Source: Macropodus opercularis (taxonomy: Eukaryota; Chordata; Actinopteri; Anabantiformes; Osphronemidae). Taken from it: a stretch of 64,000 nucleotides of DNA. The stretch lies in assembly GCA_030770545.1 (NCBI GenBank), contig CM061096.1:14737501-14801500 (forward strand). Reading direction: 5' to 3'. The notes beneath the pieces were generated by a model. The model saw only the letters and a program-made list of their open reading frames with translations. It was not told the DNA's origin and ran no database searches. Positions within the stretch are counted from its first letter, which is position 1. Each line of letters starts with the position of its first letter. Position numbers and translations under genes: made by a program. Below are positions 11,954 through 21,874 of this stretch, in pieces.

Positions 11954-12484
11954 CCTTCTACCGTCCAGGTGATGTCATTGTTGTATCACTTAGATGCGCT
12001 ACATCTTCTGTTAAATTAGCGCCTTGTTTGTTGCTTTGTGTCAAATGACAAAAACAAAAAAACCCACAAAAAACAACAACAAAGGAAGACGAACTGTACA
12101 GTAAAGACAGTGAAATGAATGAAACGCCTTCAACTGTGTGTGTGTGTGTGTGCTGGCACTTCATGACACCTACGTTCCCTTTAAATTGCTGTGACACACA
12201 CACAGCCACTCAATGCCCAGATGAAATCAGTCTGAGATAAGGGGATTGACTGGGTCTGGTGATTAAAATAATCTGATTGGCCTGCAAGCAACCAGGTGAG
12301 TGTTATTAAGCCATTTGATTGGACATGGGATGCAGCACTAAACCCAATTATGTGCGACCATGGCTCAGAAAGAGGTGCTGGAATCAATACCAGTGCCCAA
12401 GCTGCTCTTTGAGACAACAGCCCATTCTGCTCGGTGCAGCCATTTATCTGGAAGACATGCAGACACGCTCACATGGCTGTTGGA

Positions 12485-12519
<35 letters not shown>

Positions 12520-12692
12520 GCTGTTTCTCTTTCATTGTCTTTACTGTACAGTTCGTCCTCCTTTGTTGTTGTTTTTTTGTGGATTTTCTTGTTTTTGTCT
12601 TTTGACACAAAGCAACAAAGAAGGCGTTAATTTAACAGAATATGTAGCGCATCTAAGTGATACAAGAATGACATCACCTGGATGGTAGAAGG
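11954..12692. repeat. Long inverted repeat, arms about 200 bases, spacer about 340 bases
   Basis: The left arm (11954-12152) starts CCTTCTACCGTCCAGGTGAT. It is matched in reverse complement by the right arm (about 12487-12692), which ends ATCACCTGGATGGTAGAAGG. Shared blocks include TATCACTTAGATGCGCTACAT, CAACAACAACAAAGGA, GACGAACTGTACAGTAAAGA and a terminal CA/TG run at the inner end of each arm. By eye the arms are roughly 85-90% identical with small indels. No transposase is inside. It could be a foldback or MITE-like element, or an inverted duplication. It lies in the grin2a intron about 0.9 kb upstream of the 115-base exon. Confidence 0.9.
12487..12516. repeat. CA microsatellite at the inner end of the right inverted-repeat arm
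   Basis: About 15 CA units are present. The matching TG run at 12135-12152 sits at the inner end of the left arm, so the dinucleotide run is part of the duplicated unit. Confidence 0.95.
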
Positions 12693-14479
12693 TAGAAATG
12701 TGAGACTATGTACAATAAGTGGACTGTAAGCTACATAAAAGGGATCTGATGGACGAGGACATGTGTTTTCTGTTAAACATACCATTTTAGCAAGAAGCAA
12801 ACTTCTGTGTAACAATGAGTCGTATAACACAGTGTCTGTACTGTTTGTGTGTCTGCAAGTACTGTATGTTTGGTCCATCGCCCATCGACAGGTGGACCTG
12901 ATACGGCGTTGCTAGGATACACACACAGGCTGGAGTGTATTCGGAGATCACCCTAAACAACCGTGTGTGAACGTCCCCACTCAAACACAGGCAATTACTT
13001 TGCCCAGCTCAACAATTCTCTACATAATGTTTCCTCTTTCCAGTAGCACAGAGAACCGCAGTAAAACGATCCAATTTCTCTCACTTTCCAACCTCCATTA
13101 TATCAGTAATCTCTCTATTCATCAGCGGGGAGTCGAGGTGGGGAGACGGCTAAAAGGGGGCAGCCAAAAAAAGTGGCACGGTATAAAGATAACAGCGGCT
13201 GAATGAGAAGGATGGGTAACAGCGACAGGAGGGGAAGGGGACTAAGCTTCGACAGAGTTTGGATAAAAATATCTCCAGTGTTATTTTTTTTCCGTCTTCC
13301 TGTATGTTGGAGAAAAGGGGGGTTGGGTCAGGAGGGGGGGCACTGCACCAGAGTTAGCCAACACTGCACACGCACTGCAGCGCACACACGGGAGCTGATT
13401 TCTTAATCTTCCACTGCTGTATTCAGTGTCAGGGTGATGTTATAATACTTTTTTGTGCCTCTGTGGCACAAAAGCTCGGATATCTCAAGTGCACAATTAG
13501 TCTTCAGCTGCATGTTTGTAAAGGTCCTGTTGTGATAAGGACTCTGAGCTTTATGAGAAGAGGTTTCACTGCAGGGAAAAGATGTTTGGCTGAGCTGTAT
13601 AACGCAGCGCGGGTGTAAACAGAAGCATTTCTCCATCATCAAGGCAAGGACCGGTCAAAGCAATGATTTATGATGTCACAACACAATACAGTACGAAGTG
13701 CAAACCACACACGCACACACATAAGCGTGTGCTGGAGTCAAAAGGTGTGGCAGGGAAGCCTGAAGAAAAGATGAGGGCTGATATCAGTGCAGATTTAGAT
13801 CTTTTAAAAGGACCCCAGGGTGGGTAGTCACTTGAAAACACACACTCAGCCTCAGGTGGCGTGTGTTAAGTGTGGCATGAATGATGACTGCACAAGGTGA
13901 AGGAGACGCTAGCTTCGCAGTGTCTGATGTCCCCGGTGTGTGTGTGAGTTTGTGCTGTGCTTTTTTTTTTCTGCGCAAGGTTCAACAGCACAAGATTAAT
14001 GCTAACAATAACATTTGTATTTTTCAAGCTTACAGCTGCACAACAAAATGCAACACGTGCCCACACAGCTACTCCAACAGGATTTCTTTTGTTGCTCTAA
14101 ATAGGATTTATGTGTGTTGGCTTTGGATGCTTTATACTCGTGCTCAGTGTGGATATCAAACTGTGCTTCTCTCCAATATGCAAATCAGTTCTTAGGACAA
14201 GAATCCCTGCACCACCCTCAAGCACCTTTCTTAGATACAGTTCTGTATTCGCCCCCACTGATCAAAAAGCATGAAGTTGCTTTGCAGTGGGATTAGTAGT
14301 CCGAGCTGCCAACAGCCCCGTAGAACATACTGTAGAATCAACTCTTAACAAAAACTAAAAGTCCTTTCCCAGATATTGGCCAATAGAAAATTAGCCACAG
14401 CCTCACGCCGTACTACTCATGACCAATAAGTGGCGCTATCATAGTTGTTTCATTGACCCACAGCAGCTCAAGGTTTTAA

Positions 14480-14498
14480 CACTAGAAGTCCCAGAGAT
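14480..14498 (+). repeat. piggyBac left terminal inverted repeat
   Basis: CACTAGAAGTCCCAGAGAT, directly preceded by TTAA. It is identical to the reverse complement of the right end. Confidence 0.95.
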
Positions 14499-14623
14499 TT
14501 CTAACCCTCCTTTAGCCAAGTGGATGCTAACTGGCTAGTCTTTTGGCTATCATTAGCATCAATTCATGTGTAAATAAGGTCATTACCTGAGCAATCTGCA
14601 GGGGGTTTGGGGGGGTGTGTGTG

Positions 14624-14687
14624 AATGGTTGCTGGTGGCTTGTTTGTATGTGTGGGGGAGGGATGGCTGCTAAAAGCAGAGAACTTG
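14624..14687 (+). repeat. 64-base direct repeat, copy 1, inside the piggyBac element
   Basis: It starts AATGGTTGCTGGTGGCTTG and ends AAAAGCAGAGAACTTG. It differs from the second copy (15051-15114) at two adjacent bases only (TG versus GA before GCTGCT). Confidence 0.9.
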
Positions 14688-15050
14688 TTTGACCAGATTT
14701 CCCCCGCTTTGCTGCTCCTCAACCAAAAAAGAGCCTGTTTGTGGAATGACCTGACAGAGACAGCGAAAGATGGCACAGTGTGGCATGAAGAACAGGTGGG
14801 GACGTGTCTCCCTTTCACCCCAATCAAAGCGTAGGCTGCAGATGGAGAGCCAGGAAAAGTATCTCGAGTCGCCTTCAGAGCTTCCTGTGTTTCATCATCA
14901 TCATGTTCATTGACATGCTTCATAGCATTCAAGAATAGACTATAAAAACATGCACAGGAAGATGTTCATGGTCCTCCCTGAACTAATGGCATTTATTGCA
15001 ATTGTCATCTTGCGGGTGATTACCAAGGTTTCATCACGTTGTACCTTGGT

Positions 15051-15114
15051 AATGGTTGCTGGTGGCTTGTTTGTATGTGTGGGGGAGGGAGAGCTGCTAA
15101 AAGCAGAGAACTTG
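15051..15114 (+). repeat. 64-base direct repeat, copy 2, inside the piggyBac element
   Basis: This is the second copy of the 64-base unit, 427 bases downstream of the first. Its first bases form one arm of an 11-base hairpin with 15019-15029 (ATTACCAAGGT pairing with ACCTTGGTAAT). Confidence 0.9.
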
Positions 15115-15381
15115 AGTCTCCTGGATGATTGAGAATCTTCACAGACTTGATTTACCATTCAATTCTTCATTCATGAATTCAATTCATTCTCACATTGGAA
15201 TGTAGGGTCTTGCCCAGGTATAAAAAGGTATGAATTAACACATCTAATTGCACGCAGCTTGCTCTCAGATGAGAGGTAATTCCTTTTGTACCCAGGTGGA
15301 TAAAATCTCACTGCACATAGCCTACTACTTCAGTGCCCTCAAGAATTCTGTGGTGTACGAACCTCCTCTCCAAGAAAAAAA

Positions 15382-16467
15382 ATGCAGAGAAGACTCACCA
15401 CACAGCAGGCCTTGGAAATGAACCTGAGTGAAGTAAACCCTTGCGACTCAGATGGAGAAGACATAGAACTTCAGCCGGATTCAGACTCAGAGTCTGATCT
15501 GTCTTCAGGTTAGGTTTCATTTCATATTATTTCCTATTTCATTTGAAACCAGTAAGTGGAAAACACCAAAAAAAGCAGAGTGGAGTGACATAAATCATTT
15601 GTCACCAATTGCATCACATCCTACAACCCTGGTCTACATATCACCGTTGATGAACGGCTTTTCCCGTCAAAGACTCGCTGCTGTTTCCTGCAGTATATTG
15701 CAATTAAACCTGACAAGTTTGGGATCAAGTTTTGGGTGGCTTGTGACCTAAAATCCAAGTACATTTGTAACGTCCTCCCATATCTTGGCAAGGATCCTAG
15801 TCGTCCCAGTGGAGAGAGACTGACTGAAAATGTAGTGATGAGGCTGATGGAACCATTCCTGGACAAGGGCAGAAATGTTACCACGGACAATTTCTTCACA
15901 TCGCTGTCACTTGCACATAAACTTCTTAGCCGGAAAACTACGTACTACGCTGACGGCGTATGCGCCCAAACGGAAGAAGACCGTCTACATTCTTAGCAGC
16001 ATGCACAGCGTGATTCAGACTGAGAATACCACCAAAAGGAAGCAAACACTGTCACCCTTTACAACACCACAAAGTGCGGCGTGGATGTGATGGACCAGAT
16101 GGTGCGGGAGTACACTGTCCGCACAGGGACACGGCGCTGGACAGTTGCCGTGTCCTATAACATGATTGACATGGCAGCACTGAATGCACATGTGCTGTAT
16201 CAAGCAGGCACCAGAAAGACGGGTGGACTTCCTGGTGGAGCTTGCAAGAGAGTTGGCTAACTCTCATATGTGTGCGAAGAAGGCAAGAAAAGAACAATTG
16301 CTTGGACAAAACCCTCCACACCAAGCCCTGGAAAAAGAGCCATGTGTCAGGTCAAACACCAAGGCAAGAACAGTCATGCCACTGTGCGATGTGTTCACTG
16401 CTACAGATACACATGTAGTAAATGCAGACGGGAGATACAATGGCAGTGCCAGGATTGTGCGTGATTG
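15382..16467 (+). pseudogene. piggyBac transposase remnant
   Basis: The first block (15382-15513) starts MQRRLTTQQALE with an acidic DSDSESD stretch, typical of piggyBac N-termini, and stops at TAG after 43 codons. The region that should follow, about 180 residues of DNA-binding domain, is missing: only about 100 bases separate it from the next block. That block, from about 15610, has YNPGLHITVDERLFPSKTRC, then IKPDKFGIKFWVACDLKSKY, LPYLGKDPSRPSGE and TTDNFFTSL, matching the RNase H-like catalytic core. At about 15945 the frame shifts to AYAPKRKKTVYILSSMH and later returns to TTKCGVDVMDQM. A second pair of shifts occurs around 16205-16270 (RRVDFLVELARELANSHM is in another frame). The C-terminal Cys-rich part, CVHCYRYTCSKC to CQDCA, is back in the first frame and ends at TGA. 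The Asp positions expected of the catalytic triad (TVDE, TTDN, GVDVMDQ) all survive, but the gene cannot make a full transposase. Confidence 0.9.
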
Positions 16468-16535
16468 CTGGAATGTACTCACAAATATGTGTACAAATGG
16501 TTGGTTTCTTTAATTCATTTTGTACTGTTTTTATC

Positions 16536-16541
16536 AATAAA
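16536..16541 (+). terminator. Polyadenylation signal of the piggyBac transposase gene
   Basis: AATAAA lies about 70 bases after the TGA that ends the Cys-rich segment, inside the element and on the transposase strand. It is antisense to grin2a and should not affect that transcript. Confidence 0.6.
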
Positions 16542-16694
16542 TCTTTGCAACAAAGGAAAAAAGCATGTGGTGATTTCTCCCTAAGATGCAAAGTGAAACA
16601 CAAGTTTCCTTGAGGTGGCTCAGCATGGCCCCACGTCTTTTACATAACAAAAGCAATCGTTCACAGCTGATTAAGAATATTAGCCCAAAGCCTT

Positions 16695-16710
16695 CGAGCC
16701 GATCGGCTCG
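16695..16710. repeat. 16-base perfect palindrome near the right piggyBac end
   Basis: CGAGCCGATCGGCTCG reads the same on both strands. It lies about 37 bases inside the right terminal repeat, a place where subterminal transposase-binding motifs are often found. It is followed by the GC-rich CCGGCGGG. Confidence 0.75.
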
Positions 16711-16746
16711 CCGGCGGGTTTTATAGGTAGAAAAGCCAAATGGCTC

Positions 16747-16765
16747 ATCTCTGGGACTTCTAGTG
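16747..16765 (-). repeat. piggyBac right terminal inverted repeat
   Basis: ATCTCTGGGACTTCTAGTG, directly followed by TTAA. It is a perfect 19-base match in reverse complement to the left end. Confidence 0.95.
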
Positions 16766-17214
16766 TTAAAAAGAAGATGAACTGCAAACGTCATTAAAGC
16801 GTGAAGAGAAGTGACCAGTGTTTCAATGTTATAAAAATTAAATACGCTGCATGTGAGCAATTGTAAACAATATGTACGCACAGCTTGAGAATTAAAATTT
16901 AAGTTGCCTACTTGTAAAATGAAAGATGCATGTTATGATTGTACGTTATGTAATATTTCATGACAGATATAATATTAATCCTGTGCTCTGTACTGTACAG
17001 CATGCATCTTTAAAATTCTCGGCTTTAACGTGTGGAAAAACAAAACAATATGTCTTTGCACAGCTGGCACCAGAACTGCCTCAGGAGTCGGTCTGTTCGC
17101 ACTGCTGTATGTTTGTGTCTACATGTGTGTGTTTGCTGACTTCTGACCCTGATATATCAGGTCTAGAGACTGAAATTACCTGTCAGAACAAACTATTGCC
17201 ATCACGCCTCACAA

Positions 17215-17252
17215 TCACACACACCCACACACACACCCACACACACACACAC
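17215..17252. repeat. CA microsatellite, interrupted
   Basis: CA units are broken twice by CCCA. It lies about 450 bases right of the piggyBac element. Confidence 0.9.
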
Positions 17253-18214
17253 GCCAATAAATAAGTGCTAAAGTCTTTGAAGGCATACTGTTCGGCACAG
17301 CAAGGTAAGCAGCGCGCTGTAAATCTGTCACGACAGAACATTCTCTTCAGGGGGGATATTTCTCCTGTTTCTAACATACACGTGCACAATCGCAGACACG
17401 CACAAACCCACACACAAGCACACGCTATATTTTATGTGGAACACAAGTTGTCACTTGGTCTGATTGCTGCACTGGCCAGTGCTCTTAGTTGGTCATTTGT
17501 CACCTGTTTTTATTTAATTTTATTTTTCTATTACTCTGCAAAACATATTCATCTTGGATGTGTCACAGTGGATTTATCATCACAGCTCTTACCGGCAAAG
17601 TGAGTGAGGTAAAACTTCGCTGAAAGCCCAGACTGCTCCGTGGCACAGCCAACTCAGCTAATGCTTCACTGTGGTTTCAACACGCTATTATATTATTCTG
17701 ATCAGAACCAGTTTTGCTCTATTATGATATGTTTTGACTCTCATTGCTGTCAATATGCTCTAACAAACAAATCCTACTTCCCCAAAATGCTATTTAAAAA
17801 CCAAATCAAACCCACAAATGTCGAAATGCGAAACAGAAAATGCATTAAGTGCAGCATTGACGCTGTTGGGACAGAAGCAACCAAAGGCTGGAAAAATATG
17901 TGATACAGGTAAGGAAGAAAATGCAAAGAAGTCATTTACTCATCAAACATGATCCACAAATGGGCCTGGACAAAGTCTTTTAAGGGCGTTGCTGCCACTC
18001 ATTCAAAATTACTATAATATGTTCACGTCTGGTTTGGTTTAATTTGAGTGTTTTATTCTCGCGAGAATATGAATTGCATGTGACGACAAAGGCTTTCATG
18101 AATAATTTATTTTTGAGCCGTAGTGTTCTCACGTCTGCCTGCGTGTGTGTGTCTCGTCTCTCCTCACTCCCATTGATCGTCTCACACTCGCCCCTCGCCC
18201 CAAACTTGCCTTGA

Positions 18215-18361
18215 CCAATCACGTCTCTTGTGTGGTGGCTCTGAAACCCTATTGGCTGAACCCACTCACCCACAACAGAGCCATCTGTGGCTACCCATCA
18301 CCTGGGTAACAAGCTGAAGCAGCAGAGCATGCTGGGAATGAAGTCAGCTGGATCTTGTAAG
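18215..18361 (+). promoter_or_regulatory. Promoter-like motif cluster (two CCAAT boxes and a ZNF143-like site)
   Basis: CCAAT is at 18215-18219 (plus strand) and ATTGG at 18251-18255 (minus-strand CCAAT). GCATGCTGGGAAT is at 18327-18339 and resembles the core of the ZNF143/THAP11 promoter motif in reverse. A GTAAGTG that could be a 5' splice site follows at 18359. The cluster could be an antisense promoter, an intronic enhancer or chance. Confidence 0.25.
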
Positions 18362-19535
18362 TGTCTTGTTGCATGCATGTGTGTTTTCAACTAAGTGACA
18401 GCTATGTTAGTGAGGAAGTGATATTTAAAGTCCCACTGAGGTTATTAATGATTCAGTCCATCATACTTTACTGTCTCTGCAAAGAAGGATTAGAATTTCT
18501 GAGTGGACATTCATAAATTCTGATCAATGGCAGTCTTTCCTCTGTTACCTCAGCGGCTGACACTTAAAGCCCCTCAACAGGCAAAGATTTCCCAGCCTTG
18601 GGGTTGCAGCTAAGACTGTAACGTCCCAAAATGTCTGCACAGATTAGCAGCTAATGATATGAATGATATTCACTCATTGACTCTGGTGTATTCGTAACAT
18701 CTAACATAACTTTTTCACAACATAATTAACAGGTAAATAATATATGTCAATCATTTGTTACTACAACGGTCAATTAACTAAATTGTAATTATATAAAAAT
18801 TGATCATTAGTGTTAGTATTACTTTCCCTCATGGAGAAAAATTACTGACCAACATTTCAAAATATTGGACTCAGCCTTTGTAAATTTTAAACAAAACAAA
18901 CAAAAAACAATTTGGGGATGTGAACACAGGTTGTGTGTGTCTCTCCCTTCGCTGCCAGATGGAAAGCCAGACAGAGCTGGCAAGACCTGCAACATCTCCC
19001 ACTGGCTGCGGGGAAGCGAGCGCGTGATGAGAAGGCGAGCGGCAGCGAGTGAATGAGAAAGAGATGGAGAAATAAACGAGAAGACGAACAGAAGGACTCA
19101 TCAAGGAGCTCTTCAATTTTGGAGAGCACTCGTTTGTAACGGCTTCCCGCTGTTACCCCAGTCTCAAATTATTTCCCTCACTCCTCCTTCGCTGTCTATT
19201 TCACCAACGCCTTCCATTCCTCTGACTCCTACACTGCTTCATCCTTTTAGCTCTAACCCTCAATCCCTTGTTTTTAACTTTGACTTTCTTCAGTCTCAGT
19301 GCTTAATGCAGACTTTGTGCAAACCTGTTGTCTCTAATTGAGGATAGGGTGAAATCAAAGCTGTGGCAGGAAGCCACGCTTTCACGGCGTGTGTGCACGC
19401 ATGTGCATTTGCACAGCTACTCTCTCAATGTCATGAAGATACACAACACTAATACAACAATGGCATTTCAATGTTCCTGTCATAGCTTACTGTGTTTGTC
19501 ACAATGAATCAACAAACACACACTGCGTTGCTTAC

Positions 19536-19964
19536 TTGTGTAGTGCACTGGGTGGCAGCTTGGTCGTCTTCTCCATCTGACCGTAGCAGGATGTCTTGGC
19601 TTCGGGGATGTCACCATACTCCTCCAACATGGCGGCTGCCGCTGACGTTATGATCCCCAGGCCATCACGAACTCTCGCCTCCAAAGGGTAGTCCCAGTCA
19701 TCGTATGACACTGAAATCATTCCTGATGGAAACTCGTCAGGCGTTATTTCCGGGTTACCAGTGGTGAGTGACGGCACAATCCAGATGTATCCGAATCCGG
19801 TGAGGCCCAGAGATCGAGCCTCCTCCAGGATGTAGAGGGCCTCGTCCTTGGAGCAGTAGAGCAGGACCACTGGAGATTGGACTTTCTTGAGCATGATCTG
19901 AGACCGGCTGTCTTCCTCCACTGCATCCAGAGTGATGATATTCTGCAGGTCCCAGCCCACAAAG
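19536..19964 (-). CDS. grin2a: grin2a exon: amino-terminal domain, second part
   Basis: 429 bases encode FVGWDLQNIITLD through YCSKDEALYILEEARSLGLTG, WIVPSL and SVSYDDWDYPLEARVRDG to CYGQMEKTTKLPPSALHK. These are the lower lobe and hinge of the GluN2A amino-terminal domain. The EARSLGLTG and YDDWDY segments hold the acidic residues that in mammalian GluN2A help form the high-affinity zinc site; both are retained. The His that completes that site lies in an exon beyond the right edge. The acceptor is CTTTAG|C and the donor AA|GTAAGC, with phase 2 at both ends. Together with the 167-base exon this makes 596 bases, one codon more than the single 593-base human exon as I recall it. No disabling change is seen. 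Confidence 0.95.
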
Positions 19965-21874
19965 CTAAAGCAAAGATAAAAAGGACAGGAGTGAAATGTT
20001 AATATTCAACTAATGGACTATTAACTTTGCTCAGGTGTCGACAAGGGCAGTTATAATGATCCATTATAATTAATATCATTGTTAGATGTGGTGTGAATGC
20101 TAATGGGTGCAAAGCCCTTATTGTCAGAGGAAACACATTAGGACTGAACAGAATGCTGCTCTCTAGAAAGATGATTCCCAACCCACACTAAGAAGGACAG
20201 AACTCTGTCCTGAAGACGTGAAGGCGCCTGTGGTCAGTGCACTAATTGGTGGCAAGTATTAGTAAATAGAGCAGCAACACAGATGACAACAACTAAAATA
20301 AGCAAATGATATTTCATTGGATGTTGGATATATTATTCATGACTTGTTTTCCTATTGTTCAGAGGTTTAGCAGATCCCAGTACAGGAAGTTAAAGGACAG
20401 TGGAAACAGAGGAACCAGTACAGGCCCATGCCAGTGAAGTTAGAAAGCACTGTGTGGTGTGAAATGTGACACACAGCAGGGAAAAGAGGGAAGCGGTTAA
20501 ACATCGTGTAAGAATCCAACGATAGACAGGCAGCGGAACGTGAGAGTGATGTGGGACTTGTTGTCCTCTTCTCGCTGTCCAAAGTGATGATGGTCTACAC
20601 GTCCCACATGACAAGGGGTAAAGAGAGACGATGATACAGAGAGACACGTTCAGAAAGGAAGCAAGAAAGGCAGCTTGGGAAGGAATAATCATGGAAGGAT
20701 GAACGACTGCTTCATACTCGGCAGAGCTACAGCTACTGTCTAAACCCTGCAACCTTCCAGACACGCTCTCCTTTCTTCTAGCAGGTGAACCCTATACCTG
20801 GCTGCATCTCCTGAATGGTTCTGCCCTTAACTCTGCGCTGACGGCTGAGCAGCTGACGGACAAAGGTGATTGCAGGTAATTTAACATAATATTTCTGAAA
20901 GAGTCACATTAGAGGCTCTGACTCACTTCAGTCTGGAAGCTGGGAGTGGAAACACAGACAGGATATGATTTATGCATATCTCTAACTAATTGTTGTTATG
21001 TTTTATATAGCTAATGTCATAACAAGCTATTTCCCCAACTGCAATTATGAGATGGCAAACATCGTGGCTCTGCAGGTGCGCGTGGAGAACTCTGTTAAAA
21101 CGATACAACGGGAAGTTACAGACTGTTAAGTGGAAACATTCTGAAGTTGTTGATGTTGCTGTCAGAGCAATCTGGAAAATGTTAATTTCTTTATATATGT
21201 TAGTGCACAAAACGAGGCAGTGAAAAACATTTTCGACATTTTTGCCCATCTTAATGATGCTTCTGCAGAACTTTCTTCCTCTGTCCCTCTAGAGCAATAG
21301 CTTCATTCGAAACTAGAAGTGAAACAGTGAAATGAAATAAAATACCACTATTGTCCATGTTGTAATCACTGCATTTTTACTCAGTGTGTGTAGTTCTCCA
21401 GAGAAATCAGCAGCTCGTCCACAGAGCTATTCAACGTCATGTATTTGCCATGTTGACGTTTCCTCAGGCTGACATTCGGGAGGTTTATCTATCATCGCGT
21501 TGTCGCCGTGCGAGCCCTGAGAAACGCCTGCCCTTTTCCACATACACCACACAAAGGTCAAGTGTGTGCTGGTGACGGGTGCCTGAGGAAGACATTGCTT
21601 AGACATGCAATAAAACGTGGACGGGCTGGTCAAATAGGGATTCAGCTACAACGGAGAAAAACATCATCTCCTGCTCACTGTTCTAGTTTAGTCTAATGAA
21701 CAGAAAGACCAAAAGGACTATTAACTTATTTGTTTGACCGCCTCGGTTTGCCAGTCCACACCAGGACTAATCCCACGGGCGCCCACTAGATTATCTTGTC
21801 TTTTTAAGTTCCATTGTGCTGCAGTGAGTCGTTGATGATGTGTGTGATGAGCAGTTCAAGGCAACGCATCCCAC
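19965..21874 (-). other. grin2a: grin2a intron inside the amino-terminal-domain exon, 1,910 bases
   Basis: The intron begins GTGGGA and ends GCTTTAG, phase 2. It splits a Ser codon between TTVDN and FVGWD. In the human gene, as I recall its exon map, this junction is inside a single exon (c.415-1007), so this is an extra intron in this lineage or one lost in mammals. The intron shows no terminal inverted repeats or recognised transposon that would explain its origin. It has a 10-base inverted motif TTCCTCAGGC/GCCTGAGGAA at 21460-21469 and 21581-21590. Confidence 0.9.

Larger units (their letters stand above)
14480..16765 (+). mobile_element. piggyBac-family DNA transposon, 2,286 bases, perfect ends
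   Basis: The ends are perfect 19-base inverted repeats: CACTAGAAGTCCCAGAGAT at 14480-14498 and its reverse complement at 16747-16765. They are flanked by TTAA on both sides (14476-14479 and 16766-16769), the target site of the piggyBac superfamily. The interior holds a broken transposase on the plus strand (15382-16467), followed by an AATAAA at 16536-16541. The 5' noncoding part carries a 64-base direct repeat. The element is inserted in a grin2a intron in the opposite orientation to the gene. Undamaged ends suggest fairly recent insertion, possibly mobilised by another copy's transposase. Confidence 0.93.
11041..19535 (-). other. grin2a: grin2a intron, 8,495 bases, with inverted repeat and piggyBac element
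   Basis: The intron begins GTAAGC and ends CCTCTTAG, phase 2. It carries a long inverted repeat (11954-12692), a piggyBac element in the opposite orientation to the gene (14480-16765), a CA microsatellite near 17215-17252 and a promoter-like cluster near 18215-18360. The rest shows no recognised feature. Confidence 0.93.

Noticed and set aside
14564..14932. A 122-codon minus-strand open frame in the piggyBac 5' region.
   Set aside because: It runs across the 64-base repeat and G/T-rich sequence. Its second repeat copy gives a similar string, showing that it comes from the duplication, not from a gene.
15382..16467. Domesticated piggyBac transposase gene of the host.
   Set aside because: The frame is interrupted by stops and shifts, and the DNA-binding part is missing. 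Perfect terminal repeats and TTAA flanks mark it as a transposon copy, not a host gene.
21460..21590. TTCCTCAGGC and GCCTGAGGAA as ends of a small transposon.
   Set aside because: Only 10 bases match, no target-site duplication is visible, and the flanks do not pair. It is too weak to call an element.
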